Origin: Oscarella lobularis
Taxonomy: Eukaryota; Porifera; Homoscleromorpha; Homosclerophorida; Oscarellidae
Direction: 5' to 3'
Assembly (NCBI RefSeq): GCF_947507565.1
Contig: NC_089180.1
Coordinates: 1,612,001-1,676,000, forward strand
DNA length: 64,000 nucleotides
The notes under the pieces were generated by a model. It saw nothing but the letters and a program-made list of their open reading frames with translations. It was not told the origin of the DNA and did no database searches. The translations under genes and the position numbers were made by a program. Shown piece by piece: positions 10,171 through 19,600 of the stretch (position 1 is its first letter; each line of letters opens with the position of its first letter).

Positions 10171-10449
10171 GCACATTGGGGTCCCAAGAAAATCGAACGC
10201 TGCCTCATGGACTGCTCCAATCGAACCGTACTTATTCAAAAAAATCTCGGCCTGCCGAACGGCTTGACGATCGACTACGCCGAACGTCGTCTCTACTGGA
10301 CCGATTCCCAAAATCATAAAATCGAATATTGACCTCGACGGTTCGAATCGACGCACGCTCTTTCAGGGCAGCAGTCTCGTCTGGCCGTTCGCCATCACCG
10401 TTCTCGGCGATTCCGTCTACTGGACGGACATCGATGAATTATTTGTTGT
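10171..10449 (+). pseudogene. LRP-type YWTD beta-propeller fragment (LRP5/6-like), frame-broken
   Basis: LDL-receptor-related proteins carry six-bladed propellers built from YWTD repeats. After a good acceptor at 10170 the frame reads [18 protein letters not shown], then [19 protein letters not shown], then HKIEY followed by TGA. One base further on, the next blade continues in another frame: DLDGSNRRTLF, WPFAITVLGDSVYWTD. Two consecutive blades are thus present, separated by a one-base frame break. Flanking propeller blades, EGF and LDL-A modules are absent on both sides. The style ([19 protein letters not shown]) is closest to LRP5/6 or LRP4 as I know them. It is probably a gene fragment; a sequencing indel could explain the break but not the missing blades. 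Confidence 0.7.
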
Positions 10450-10758
10450 GATGACGCTTCGATTTCTCACTTTGCTTTCGATAAGGCGTTTTCACGTCCC
10501 AGTTGTTCTTCTCCTCGCCGTTGTAGAGGTCTTCGGATAGGAGAGACTGTATGCGCGCGACATCGTTATTGTTCTAGATAGGGGCTCCCTTTTTTTCCTC
10601 CCTTTCTCTTCGTTATTCGGTGCCGAAACTTACGCGCGCGAGCAAGGTCGATATCGTCTCCAATGCGACGTGCGTAAAGCGTTCGCAGAGGCTCGCTAGC
10701 TTGCACGGATCGACGGCCATTCCATGTCGAAGATTTACGGGGACTCGTCGCCTGGAGC

Positions 10759-11840
10759 ATGGGCGACAACGAGGAGAAATTCGACGCTATTCTCATCTCT
10801 ATTGCACGTCAGCACGAAGGCGGAATCGAAGAGGTGTACGTCGTAGAGTTGCGCTATCGATTGCGAACGATTGTTTAGCTGCTCGACACGTTTTTCGGCT
10901 TCCTTCGACGAAAAACCGATTTCTTCGCGGGCGTCGGAAAAGAAAAAGCGGAAAAGGTGCATTCTGCAGATGAAAAATATTCCAACGCTATTGGAGGCTT
11001 CCTTAGATGGTTCTAGCGAAATTTCGCGAACATCAAAAATCGCACAGGTGACGTCAAATTCCGCTTAATTATTTACCTATTTTAAGATTTAATTTAGACG
11101 AAGATTAAAGCTGAGGAAGACGCTAGACGAGCCGAAGAGGAAGCGGCTAAAAAGGAAAAGCAAAGAAGGCAGAATCAGGCCCAAAAATCGTAGAATTACG
11201 AGATAAAGACGAAGAAGAAGTCCCAGCGGCTAAGACTTCAAAAAAAATCGGAGGATGCGAAGCCAACAAAAGAACAGACTCCACCCACTGAATCAAAATC
11301 AAAAGACCAAGATTCAGATGTAAGATGAGCATCTCCACTATTTTAATTAATTAATTAATTAATTAATAGAGTGAGACTGATCCTGAGGAGAAAGGAAAGC
11401 TGAGGCCTAACTCTGGTAATGGTGGTGGTGATTATGATCACTATAAATGGACACAGGTATTGTGTACTACCTATATAGACTCTTTCTCCTCTATTGAACC
11501 CTTTCTTGGCTAGACCTTGGGTGAAGTTGATGTGCACGTTTCCCTCAAGGCTTCCTTTCCCGTTCGAAGTCGCGACGTCGTTTGCAACATTCAGCAGAGC
11601 GTCAGTCCAAACAAAAATCAATAATTGGTTTATTTATTTATTTATTTATTTTTGCAGCATCTTACCATTGGACTCAAGGGCTTCGATCCAATAGCAAGCG
11701 GTCTTCTTAACGGAAAGGTATAGAGACGATTTTCTCTGTTGCAGTGTATGGATATGGATACTCTTCCCCTATAGGTCAAAGTAGAAGAAAGTTTTTGGAC
11801 TCTCGAAGATAAGAAACTCGTTGTTATTCACTTAGAAAAG
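10759..11840 (+). CDS. NUDC: NudC nuclear migration protein, N-terminus and CS domain (C-terminus missing, frame-broken)
   Basis: NudC is a dynein-pathway co-chaperone. ATG at 10759 begins MGDNEEKFDAILISIARQHE. An intron at 10834-10878 leads to LLDTFFGFLRRKTDFFAG, the conserved NudC N-terminal motif. A charged exon from about 11099 (KAEEDARRAEEEAAKKEKQ) needs three frames to stay open, with breaks near AGGCCCAAAAA (about 11180) and at A8 (about 11240). Later exons are clean: GKLRPNSGNGGG and YKWTQ, TLGEVDVHVSLKASF, HLTIGLKGFDPIASG, and VKVEESFWTLEDKKLVVI (the CS/p23-like domain), ending at 11840. The conserved C-terminal helix of NudC (after HLEK) is not found. The next exon, 11888-11940, is unrelated to NudC as far as I can tell. 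Confidence 0.85.
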
Positions 11841-12021
11841 GTACACCTTCCTTGAAAAATTCAAAATCTTCACGCGTTCTCCCTCAGGCATTGGAGATAA
11901 GCAGAACTGTAGTACAAAGGCTGTATGCGTTGTTATACAGGTGATTGATTCTTTTTACGTCTTGATTCAGGTACATTGATCCATTAGAATTTGGAGATGG
12001 CTACATGTTTTTTGTCTACAG

Positions 12022-12150
12022 GTTGTGGATGCACGAGATCCCATGGGAACAAGATCAGCTCACATTGAGAAATACCTGAGAAAAGAAAAAGTCTACAAGC
12101 ACCTCATTTTCATATTGAATAAATGTGATCTAGTCCCAACTTGGGTTACA
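12022..12150 (+). pseudogene. GNL2: Single GNL2 (NUG2-type nucleolar GTPase) exon
   Basis: An exon after acceptor CTACAG reads [20 protein letters not shown] and then [17 protein letters not shown], with donor GTAAGAA at 12151. This is the G5-like DARDP and the NKCD (G4) region of GNL2, a circularly permuted ribosome-biogenesis GTPase. The preceding exon (ALEISRTVVQRLY, 11888-11940) does not join it in frame. No further GNL2 exon (G1 P-loop, G3) follows; kinase sequence begins at once. I read it as an orphan exon. Confidence 0.75.
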
Positions 12151-12151
12151 G

Positions 12152-12876
12152 TAAGAACATTGTCCGTTTGTACGCTTTTTTCTATGAGAGAATCGATTCA
12201 AGTCAATTCCCCGACCTTCCTCCTGAAGTGGCAGAGGAAGCTCGTGCGCTTTCGCTTTTCCTTGTGTTAGAAGACCACCCCAACACACTGGAAGCTGTTA
12301 TACAGATTGCCAGACAAGAAAACAAGCTAACGGTGCGTAGCAATACTTAGCCAACGAGAAAATGATTATTTTCCTTAGGTAGGAAAAGTTCTGGAATGGA
12401 CTTTTCAGATGCTGAGCGGAGTTAATCATCTCTCTGAAAACTTCGTCGTTCATCGCGACCTCAAACTCAACAACATATTGGTATCTGGAAATGGAACTTT
12501 AAAGATCTGTGACTTGGGCACTGCAATTGAATTGGATGATCAAATGAAGCTTTTGCACCATGTAGGTGGAAGTCTTGGAGGAAACTCGGCTCACATGGCT
12601 CCAGAAATTTTAAATGCATTACCAAATTCTTTAGTTGATTGCAGCCGTCAAGATATATGGGTGGTAGGAGTTTTGATTCACGAGATTTGCGGCCAGCGCC
12701 CATTTGCCAAATTGGACCAAAGAGGCTACAAAACGTACGACATTCCAAAGCTACCAAGACTAGATCGAGACTTTCCTCAGGAGTTCTGCACACTCGTCAA
12801 CTCTCTTTTGGACTTGAAGCCAGAGCTAAGACCTAGTGCTGACGTGGCTGTTTCAAAGATAGAAACGTTGCTGTAA
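12152..12876 (+). CDS. PINK1-like protein kinase, C-lobe only
   Basis: The first exon begins [12 protein letters not shown] at about 12153 and ends at 12332. The second, 12379-12876, holds [11 protein letters not shown] (catalytic loop with Asp and Asn), DLGTA in place of [15 protein letters not shown] (activation segment end), [20 protein letters not shown], and RPSADVA before TAA. The GGN-x-x-x-MAPE and S-x-x-D-x-W-x-VG pattern resembles PINK1-type kinases. The whole N-lobe is missing: no glycine loop, no VAIK lysine, no helix-C glutamate. It would therefore not bind ATP normally unless upstream exons outside this arrangement are used. The family call is tentative within eukaryotic protein kinases; kinase fold identity is firm. 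Confidence 0.7.
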
Positions 12877-12966
12877 AGTATGTCCTACTATCCAAATTGG
12901 CAAAACTTTTCTTCTTTCACTCAACTATTCTAACTGAACATCAAGGTACGTACAGTTGGAAAAGTA

Positions 12967-13209
12967 TTAGTCTAGTCTAGTGCCAAGATTTACGACTTTC
13001 CCTTCCTTTTTCCACCTCGTGTGGACGGCAGTACCGTTTTCGACCCTAATTACGTACATTTCTGTGTCTGTAGACAAAGAGATTTCGAATAAGAGGATTT
13101 GAGACGCGTTCGAGCGTTTTCGGCCGCGTTGGGAAGCTTGGAAAGCGACGATACACACCGGACGCTCGAAAAGGGCTTCGTTGGCGTCCAAGGAAACAGA
13201 GAACAGCAT
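12967..13209 (-). CDS. Unrecognised open frame of 80 codons
   Basis: The frame reads MLFSVSLDANEALFERPVCI and later EISLSTDTEMYVIRVENG. It looks protein-like with beta-strand character but I recognise no family. It faces the glycosidase-like fragment that starts 31 bp away on the other strand. Low confidence. Confidence 0.2.
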   Translation of the reverse strand: MLFSVSLDANEALFERPVCIVAFQASQRGRKRSNASQILLFEISLSTDTEMYVIRVENGTAVHTRWKKEGKVVNLGTRLD

Positions 13210-13239
13210 TTTTAATACGGGGTATCTACGCGAGCCCGT

Positions 13240-13701
13240 TTGTCGAAAAATGTCCTTTTCTATCTTGCAGCACTACTTTACGTAGCAGCAGCGAGCTGCA
13301 AAGAAGGAAGCGAAACAGATTGCTCTCTAAACGGCGTCTGCTGGACGGGAGACCGATGCAACCACCTCAAACTTCGTCCGCCGGGTCGCGCCGAACCACA
13401 CGGCTACTTCAACGGCACCATCCTGATGTGAGGCGGAGACGTCATCTACGAAAACGGCACCTATCACGGCTTCGTCCACGGCACGTTCACCACGCCCCCA
13501 TTCAACGAATCGGACAATTACGAATGCCACACGGCTATAGTTCGTTTGGAAGGCGAAACACCAGCCGGCTCATTCAGATTCGTCGAAACAATCATACCTG
13601 CATTTCACCACGAAGCTCACGCTATTCGAGCTCCGGATGGAACGGTGCTCATCAGTGTACAGTCACTACACTGTACAGTAGTGGACGTGAAATGGGGGTG
13701 A
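13240..13701 (+). pseudogene. Secreted EGF plus glycosidase-like protein, with in-frame TGA
   Basis: ATG at 13240 opens a signal peptide (VLFYLAALLYVAAASC). It is followed by a shortened EGF-like motif (CSLNGVCWTGDRCNHLKL) and then HGYFNGTILM and TGA at 13429-13431. The same frame continues past the stop with GGDVIYENGTYHGFVHGTF, NESDNYECHTAIVRLEG, AGSFRFVETIIPAFHHEAHA and IRAPDGTVLISV. This is the first blade or so of a secreted five-bladed beta-propeller, glycosidase-43-like family, as I recall it from algae and sponges; family members have a Trp where the TGA stands. The EGF unit is several residues short, and the rest of the propeller is missing after about 13665. I call it a decayed gene. 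Confidence 0.55.
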
Positions 13702-14257
13702 CCATTGCCTGGGGCGATTATCTTTGAGTATAGCTGCTTAGCTTCCCTACGTCATTTTATTATATCGTCGCGATTCCGGCTCTTACTGTACGCGTTGCTG
13801 ATCGAGTAAAATAGCAGAGACGGTAGTAAACTCTGGCGGCAGAGGCCTGAATCGGTCGCGAGGACGGTTTCTTTCCTTTTTCAGGGGTGCGCGATATCAT
13901 TCTCGGGGCGGGCCTAAAGAGGTCTCTAGTAAAAACCCAGATGCCGTGTCAAGATTCGGCAATTTAATTGCTAATGAGATTAGCGTGCGTTCCCTCCTTG
14001 GATCCGGGGCATTGATGAGTTCGCGATGCGTTACTCGATGCGTTTCGTTCGCTTTTCGCGGGAAACTAGCGTACGCTAGAAACGATCTCAGCGCAGCGGC
14101 CACCTGATTATCGGAGCGCAGCGATTGGGTGCCGACGAAGTAGTGAATTTCGTCCGTTTCGGCTGTCCGGGCGCTAATCGCTCGGCCCTTATATCAAGAC
14201 ATTTTAACGGAAGAATTAGAATAGCACGAAGGCCGAACCTGAGATTCTAAGCTGTAA
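13702..14257. other. No gene seen
   Basis: No family-like exon was found. A short self-complementary ACTGTACAGT-type motif lies at about 13654-13680, at the end of the preceding fragment. Confidence 0.3.
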
Positions 14258-15209
14258 ATGACAGGAGAATCTTCGTCCATAACCGGGATAATTTACGCGC
14301 CAACCCGGATAAAATGGCGACGTTCAAACGTGTTGGCTGTTCAAAAACAGCTCGCAGCGAACGATCGAGCGCTATTTCGTCAGCCAGACAGGACATTCGA
14401 ATTCGGTTGCAGGCACGCGCGCTCTAGAAATCGCCAGAAGACGCGAAAAACGGAGCGAACGCCTTCAAAAGCGAAGAAACGGCTCCTCGTCGATCTAAGC
14501 AACGACGCGGAAAAGACGAAAGAAACTCCAGCTATCGCAACGACGCTCGTCATCGATCAGGAAGGGGGCCCCACTAAAAAAACGTCGATTTCAACCGAAT
14601 TCGACGATTCGCTCAACGACAGCGCGCGCTTTCGATCGACAGCGAAAAAAAATTCCACCACTATTTACATCCGACGAGACATCCGGGTACCTGCGTCGCC
14701 ATGTCGACGTGAAACGCACGGCTTCGCGCGAATTGACGCTAAAACTCGAACGAAAGAGCCGCGTCATCGAGTGCATACTCAGAGACGACTGGTCCTACAG
14801 GGAAATCCGCCCGAAAGACGTAGTTAGCAATTCCTACGCTAGTCCAATCGTTCTTGACCGTTCATCCGAGTCCTTCCTCGTTCTCGAGCCCGTCTCTCTC
14901 TTTTGTCTGTTACCTCGGTTGCCATGGCAACGCGATGTTCGCGCCGGTCTAATGTGGCGAGTCGATCCACCATCTCTCGTGCATGAAGCCTTTGAAGCGT
15001 CGCTCAAATCGGGCGAGTTCGGCCGACGAGAAGCTGAAATTTCTCTCGAAGAAAAACTGAAAAAATTGAAATGGATGGAGTCTCTTTACGCGCTAAATAT
15101 GAGCAAAGTCGACGCTCTAGATTCCGCTAAAGAATTCGTTTCTAATTTCGGTAAATTCGCTGACGACTTTTTTGGTGGGCGCGGCTCTCAGGTTCATATC
15201 AAAAAGTGA
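14258..15209 (+). CDS. Unknown basic protein, probable frame break at A8
   Basis: ATG at 14258 starts MTGESSSITGIIYAPTRIKW and stays open to 14827. From about 14655 the better protein sequence is in the next frame: LFTSDETSGYLRRHVDVKRT, LKLERKSRVIECILRDDWSY, ending in a helical tail (EEKLKKLKWMESLYALNMS) and TGA at 15207. The switch falls at GCGAAAAAAAATTCC, an eight-A run, so one gene of about 310 residues with a one-base indel is likely. The first half is basic and Ser/Thr-rich, nuclear in style. No domain was recognised. I considered DNA-repair scaffold families but could not support any. Confidence 0.4.
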
Positions 15210-15347
15210 GCCACATAAAGAAGGAAGAATTAAAAATAAATAATTTTTTCCGATATTAATTAAATTTAATGTCATTATAAGTAAAAACACATCTTGATGA
15301 CTTACTTAATTAATCTATAAACGCAACAATCTTTTCGAAACTCCAAG

Positions 15348-16669
15348 CTAGATGCTATAGACTGCCCTAAGAGATGCAACGACCTTGACTATGGGCAGAA
15401 AGATAGCCATCCAAATAGGCAAGCTGTAGTACTGCAGGTAGTAAATGACATCCGTAACTTGAACAATACCGAAGACGTTGAGAACTCCAGGCGTCATAGG
15501 AGGCAAATAGAGGACAGTCCAATAGTGCTCGATCACGTAATAATGAGTCAAATCGAGAGAAGACAAATCCATTCCATTCTAAAAAGGACCTATTTGAATT
15601 TCTGATTAACATCGTTTATATAACAATTTGGTACCATTTCCTTGATGAAATTTCTAACGGTTTTCCGAATAGCATCTTCGAGAAGATGAGCCTTGACAAG
15701 AAAGTAGAGTCCTAGACTTGTCAAGACGAGAACAGCCACAAGCAGACTAATCCTAGTACAATCAGTGCTCAGCTATGAAATATGGAGCACCTGAGAACCT
15801 ACCACGCTTTGATCCTTCTGGGAGTCAGACGATTTTTTGCCAGAATGTTGTCATAGAGATGCCAAAGCAAGGCAGTGATCCCACACTAACAAAAAAAAAA
15901 AAAGAAGATTTCAATTTTGAACGTTGGGCTTTTTTCTTTACTCACCGTGTAAAGCAGACAGAGCATCCAATCAAAAAAATTTGCATCCGACCACGAATAG
16001 ACCAGATCTCTATCAATTTTATCCTAAAGAAAGACTGAAACCGACAGGACGCATCCAAAGCAGCCTCCTCACCATAAGCGTCGAAAGATTACCATGCCAA
16101 GTGAGAACAGATTCGCGAAACGAGGCGTTATCAGTCAAGCGATATTTTCCACTGAAGCCTCTCATTTCTTCGGTGTAACGAGTCAGTTTAGTCATAGCAT
16201 CTCCTAGGAAACCAATAAACGCTCCTACGTCATTGTTATTTTTAATTCGATTACCGTGGATTGCAATGACCGTCGCGCACATGCACAAAATTAGGGCGAG
16301 GCATAAAGCGCCGAGAAATATGACGTCATTGCGACTCAGTCTCATGTCGTCCATTGCCGGCCACATGGTCACGCCTCCGCCGACGAGCGGCTTCGATTTC
16401 GATTCGAGGTGCTTTGCCATTAGTTCGCGTCGGCGAGTCGCCACGTGATGCTGCTGGTTTTTTAACTGAGCAAGCGTCGGGCTAACTGGCTTGCCATCCG
16501 CTTCGCATTCTTTCTCGATGTCGTCATCGATCCACTCTTGCACTGCAGAACCCGGACGCAGCGTTCGGAACGAGCCCCTACGCCGTCGACCAGTATCCGT
16601 GCGTCGACGGTTATGTACCATTTCGATTGTAACCGTCCCGGATTATCCGTGCCAAAAAGGCGTTCACTC

Positions 16670-16671
<2 letters not shown>
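15348..16671 (-). CDS. Multi-pass membrane protein, unknown family
   Basis: ATG at 16671 (MSERLFGTDNPGRLQ). The main cytoplasmic and first membrane exon reads through EWIDDDIEKECEADGKPVSP, RELMAKHLESKSKPLVGGG and the membrane segment VIFLGALCLALILCMCATVI. Later exons give LTRYTEEMRGFSGKYRLTD, DLVYSWSDANFFDWMLCLLY, a second hydrophobic segment (LLVAVLVLTSLGLYFLV, about 15700), then HYYVIEHYWTVLYLPPMTPG and a final hydrophobic end (YSLPIWMAIFLPIVKVVASL) with TAG at 15348. At least three, perhaps four to five, membrane spans. The first exon and the EWIDDD exon are in different frames; the border is unclear. Not recognised. Confidence 0.55.
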
Positions 16672-16719
<48 letters not shown>

Positions 16720-16720
16720 G
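16671..16720. repeat. (GATA)n microsatellite
   Basis: About 12 perfect TAGA units, starting right at the upstream edge of the membrane-protein start codon. Confidence 0.95.
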
Positions 16721-16890
16721 TTTTATTTTAGTACGGAAAACCATTAGCTCAGAGGCCAATCTTCCTGGTACCGTACATCAAAGAAAACGAAATCTCTAGA
16801 GATAAATAAAAGCCACTATATCAGGTAAGCCATACCTACAGTAACCCCCTAAGTAAGGAAGGGAGCGAGTTCGTTGAAAGAGCGATCGCG

Positions 16891-17971
16891 CTATATACTC
16901 AATGTAAACACGCCGTGGGTCTGTCTCTGATGACATATTTTGTACAGGACAATTTTTATTGATAAAAATTTTTCTACTAGGAGGAGGAGACAAAACGTTT
17001 CAAGCGTGTCCATATTGATCGATGGGAGCGATTTTTGTGGCCTCGTCTCCAATTGCTCGTCTCCAATTGCTTTCTGCCTCAATCGTTCAAGTCGCTTCTT
17101 TCTCTCGTAGTAGATCTTGGCCTTTGCCTTTCGCTTTTCCTCCAACGTACCAATGATATCTTGGTATTTCCAGCCCACTTCGTGTGAGAGACGATCCAGA
17201 ACGCAAAACTGAAAAAAAAAACAATATTAATTTGATTTTTAGATTATTTTGACGTCACTCACCCTTCGACATGGCTTCAGTTTGAGAACTCTGAATGCCG
17301 CTGGAACGACCATTCGCTTTTTCGGAGGTGGGACTCCATCAAAGACTTTGAGTCGATTTAGAACTTCTGTGCCTCGAGTCGTCTTGTGAGGAATCATACC
17401 TAGAAATAGGACGTCATCAAACGTCGTGACGTCAGTGTGGGCCGTGTACCTCGAACAGTCTTGAACAAAACGCGACTCGGTGCGCCGAAGTGAAAGGGGC
17501 CCCGCTTTCGAATGACGTTGCAACGCTTTCGAAGGTAGCTCAGAACCTTGACTAAGAAGAGAAAAAAGCCTATTCCAAGCTCTGTTACGCGAATTCGACG
17601 ACGATTTACGTTTATTTCGATAGAACGAGCCGCTGATGTTGATCTGTTCGCATCGAACGACGACAATTCGTTGACCTAATGATGTCGAGTGAGTGCGATC
17701 GACGTCGAATGACGATTTCTTACCGTTCAAAATGCTTTTTGCTATGATCGACGCCAAACGACCGATTAGGTGACCTTTCGCGTCGATAACGACGAGCTAG
17801 AAACGCCATTTATTAATTCTCCACGCGAGCGCGGCCGCGAATAAGAGCGAAAAGCGCGATTAGGATTGTTTGAGCCATGTGGTGGGCCTCAACTCACTCA
17901 CTCAAAGGGGGCCCCCCACGCAGCCGATCGTTTCATTGTTCGATAGCTCAACTGACCTTCTCGAAACCCAT
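16891..17971 (-). CDS. RPL13A: Ribosomal protein uL13 (RPL13A), stop codon displaced
   Basis: uL13 is a large-subunit ribosomal protein. A 15-nt first exon (MGFEK, 17957-17971) is followed by [60 protein letters not shown], then [54 protein letters not shown] and [20 protein letters not shown]. All introns have GT-AG borders. Family proteins end soon after the last helix (here [10 protein letters not shown]), but this frame runs on to TGA at 16891, adding about 30 residues. It crosses the AATAAA signal at 16955-16960. A one-base shift would give TAGTAG at 16974-16979. A one-base indel in the genome or assembly is the simplest reading. Confidence 0.93.
16955..16960 (-). other. Poly(A) signal AATAAA of uL13
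   Basis: AATAAA on the minus strand, 13-14 nt beyond the TAGTAG that would end uL13 in the adjacent frame. Confidence 0.7.
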
Positions 17972-18052
17972 TCGACGAGACGACGCAGCTAGGAGTGTTT
18001 TCACGCGCAGAAGCAAGCACGATATTTGCGGTTAGCGCACGTTATCGGGGAA
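17972..18052. promoter_or_regulatory. Short divergent promoter between uL13 and XRN1-like gene
   Basis: Only 81 bp separates the uL13 ATG (minus, 17971) from the ATG at 18053 (plus). Both genes must share this region for initiation. Confidence 0.45.
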
Positions 18053-18970
18053 ATGGCCGATTGGAGCCTGAATGAGCAGCTGGTGGAAAAATTGCAACTC
18101 TATTGCTTTGAAGTACTTCGAGGAACGAAGCGAGACGATCTAATCGATCTTTTGACTTCTACAATCGTCGTCAGAACGCTGACGAAAGCGTCTTCACGTG
18201 ATGGTAGTAGAACTTAGCTACAATGAAGTCAAATACTATTTAGTTTCTATTAGGATATATCAATGAAGGCGGCGTGTTGAATTTGAAGAGATTTGAAACG
18301 TATTTGAAGGTCCTGTCCAAGGTTAATGAAAATACATCACGTGCGTCATAAGATTGCGGGAAATGATTCTATATTCTTTTTCAGTTTGATTTTGAGCAGT
18401 TTGACTCCATGTGGACAGACTTGCGATATCTGGAGGAAGGAAAGCGGGGCAGATCTCGTAAATCCAAACAAAAGGTACAAATAAATAAAAAATAAATTAA
18501 CAAATAATTAATATAATTTGAAGAATTCCAAACCCGACGAGTTTGAAGAAATGGGCTTGGCCTCCTTATTTAGCGGCAACGATACGAAATTTAGTTTGCT
18601 ACTACCTGACGTCCCGGATCCCGATTTCAGTGATGACGTCGAGGACAAGGACGACGACGAAGAGAACGAAGATGACGAAATTGACGTCATCAATGAAAAA
18701 GATGACGTTCTCGTTCAAGGACTCCCGGATGCTTTTAAAGATCGAGGCGGGCTCTTTGCGTTGGAATTTGCCCAACGCAAGAAAACGTACTATAGGGAAA
18801 AACTCGGATTTGATGACGTCGACTGGTAGAATTAATTAATTAATTAATTAATTAATTAATTAATATTTTTGGTTTTCTAGTGGGGCTTTGAAGGAGCAGT
18901 CCAAGTGCTACGTTGTTGCTATTCAGTGGATTTTGCATTATTATTTCAACGGGGTTCAATCATGGAGTTG
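18053..18970 (+). CDS. XRN1: XRN1 middle segment joined to an unrelated N-terminus
   Basis: XRN1 degrades decapped mRNA 5'-3'. The first exon (MADWSLNEQLVEKLQLYCFE to SSRD, ending at 18212) is not XRN1 and is unknown to me. It splices in phase (G|GA) into YINEGGVLNLKRFETYLKVL (18254-18321). FDFEQFDSMWTDLRYLEEGK (18385-18474) follows, then a long acidic exon (18524-18825; LFSGNDTKFSLL, DDDEENEDDEIDV, LEFAQRKKTYYREKLGFDD), then SKCYVVAIQWILHYYFNGVQ and SWSW at 18970. These match the XRN1 region after the first catalytic block. The N-terminal active-site motifs and everything after QSWSW are absent; the next exon reads into TAG. The product could not be a nuclease. Fragment or fusion. Confidence 0.8.
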
Positions 18971-19029
18971 GTAAGTTAATTTTCAATGATTTAATTAATT
19001 AATTAATTAATTAATTATTGGATTTCTTT

Positions 19030-19492
19030 TTTGAAGGCGGCTCCAAGAGGATCGCTAGCGTCAACGTCATCATCGTCAACGGACAAAGCAAATTGTGAGT
19101 AAGAAATTACACGTGAAGACATAGGATCCAATAATAAACTTCTATTTATTTCCTAGACATCTCTACTCGTCACTCGTCAAGCGCAGTCCAGTTCCTGCTC
19201 GTTCGGTGTCCGCATAGGAAGTCGCGTGTGCAGCGCTGCGGATCTCGACGTCAGCATGACGAAGTTGGCGTTGAAGGAGAAGGAGGCGAACGACGACACG
19301 ACGTCGTTGAGCGTCAACGGAGCGTCCGAATCAGAATCGGATATAGTGAAGGAAAAGGTAGGGAAATCCTATGAAATTTGCGAGAGGCTATTTTTCACTT
19401 TTTTTTTCAGTGCGTGACGTCACGTTCGTCGATTCGCCTGTCAAGCAAAAGATAAGTGCCAGTTCGCCTGTATTTCAACAAAGAAAAGACGG
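19030..19492 (+). CDS. Unknown exons upstream of the 45-bp array
   Basis: Exon-like stretches with donor and acceptor sites: a Ser/Thr-rich piece from about 19038 (GSLASTSSSSTDKAN); 19226-19357 (DLDVSMTKLALKEKEANDDT, donor GTAGGG); and 19411-19491 (DSPVKQKISASSPVFQQRKD, donor GTAAGT). The style is a disordered, regulated protein. There is no family match. They may be the tail of another gene that runs into the repeat array. Confidence 0.3.
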
Positions 19493-19600
19493 TAAGTCGA
19501 GAGAAGGCGTCAGTCGCGTGCCCGTCGTAAGAAGCCACGCCCGTCCCAGCTCGACCACCAGCGGCAGGAATATATACACCGCCTGCCGGCGGAGTACGTA

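Noticed and set aside
10566-10962. Minus-strand frames opposite the NudC 5' exons
   Set aside because: They are shadows of the plus-strand NudC start (MGDNEEKFDAILIS) and the LLDTFFGFLRRKTDF exon.
17798-17956. snoRNA in the first uL13 intron (as in vertebrate RPL13A)
   Set aside because: No convincing C box and D box pair with a closing stem was seen.
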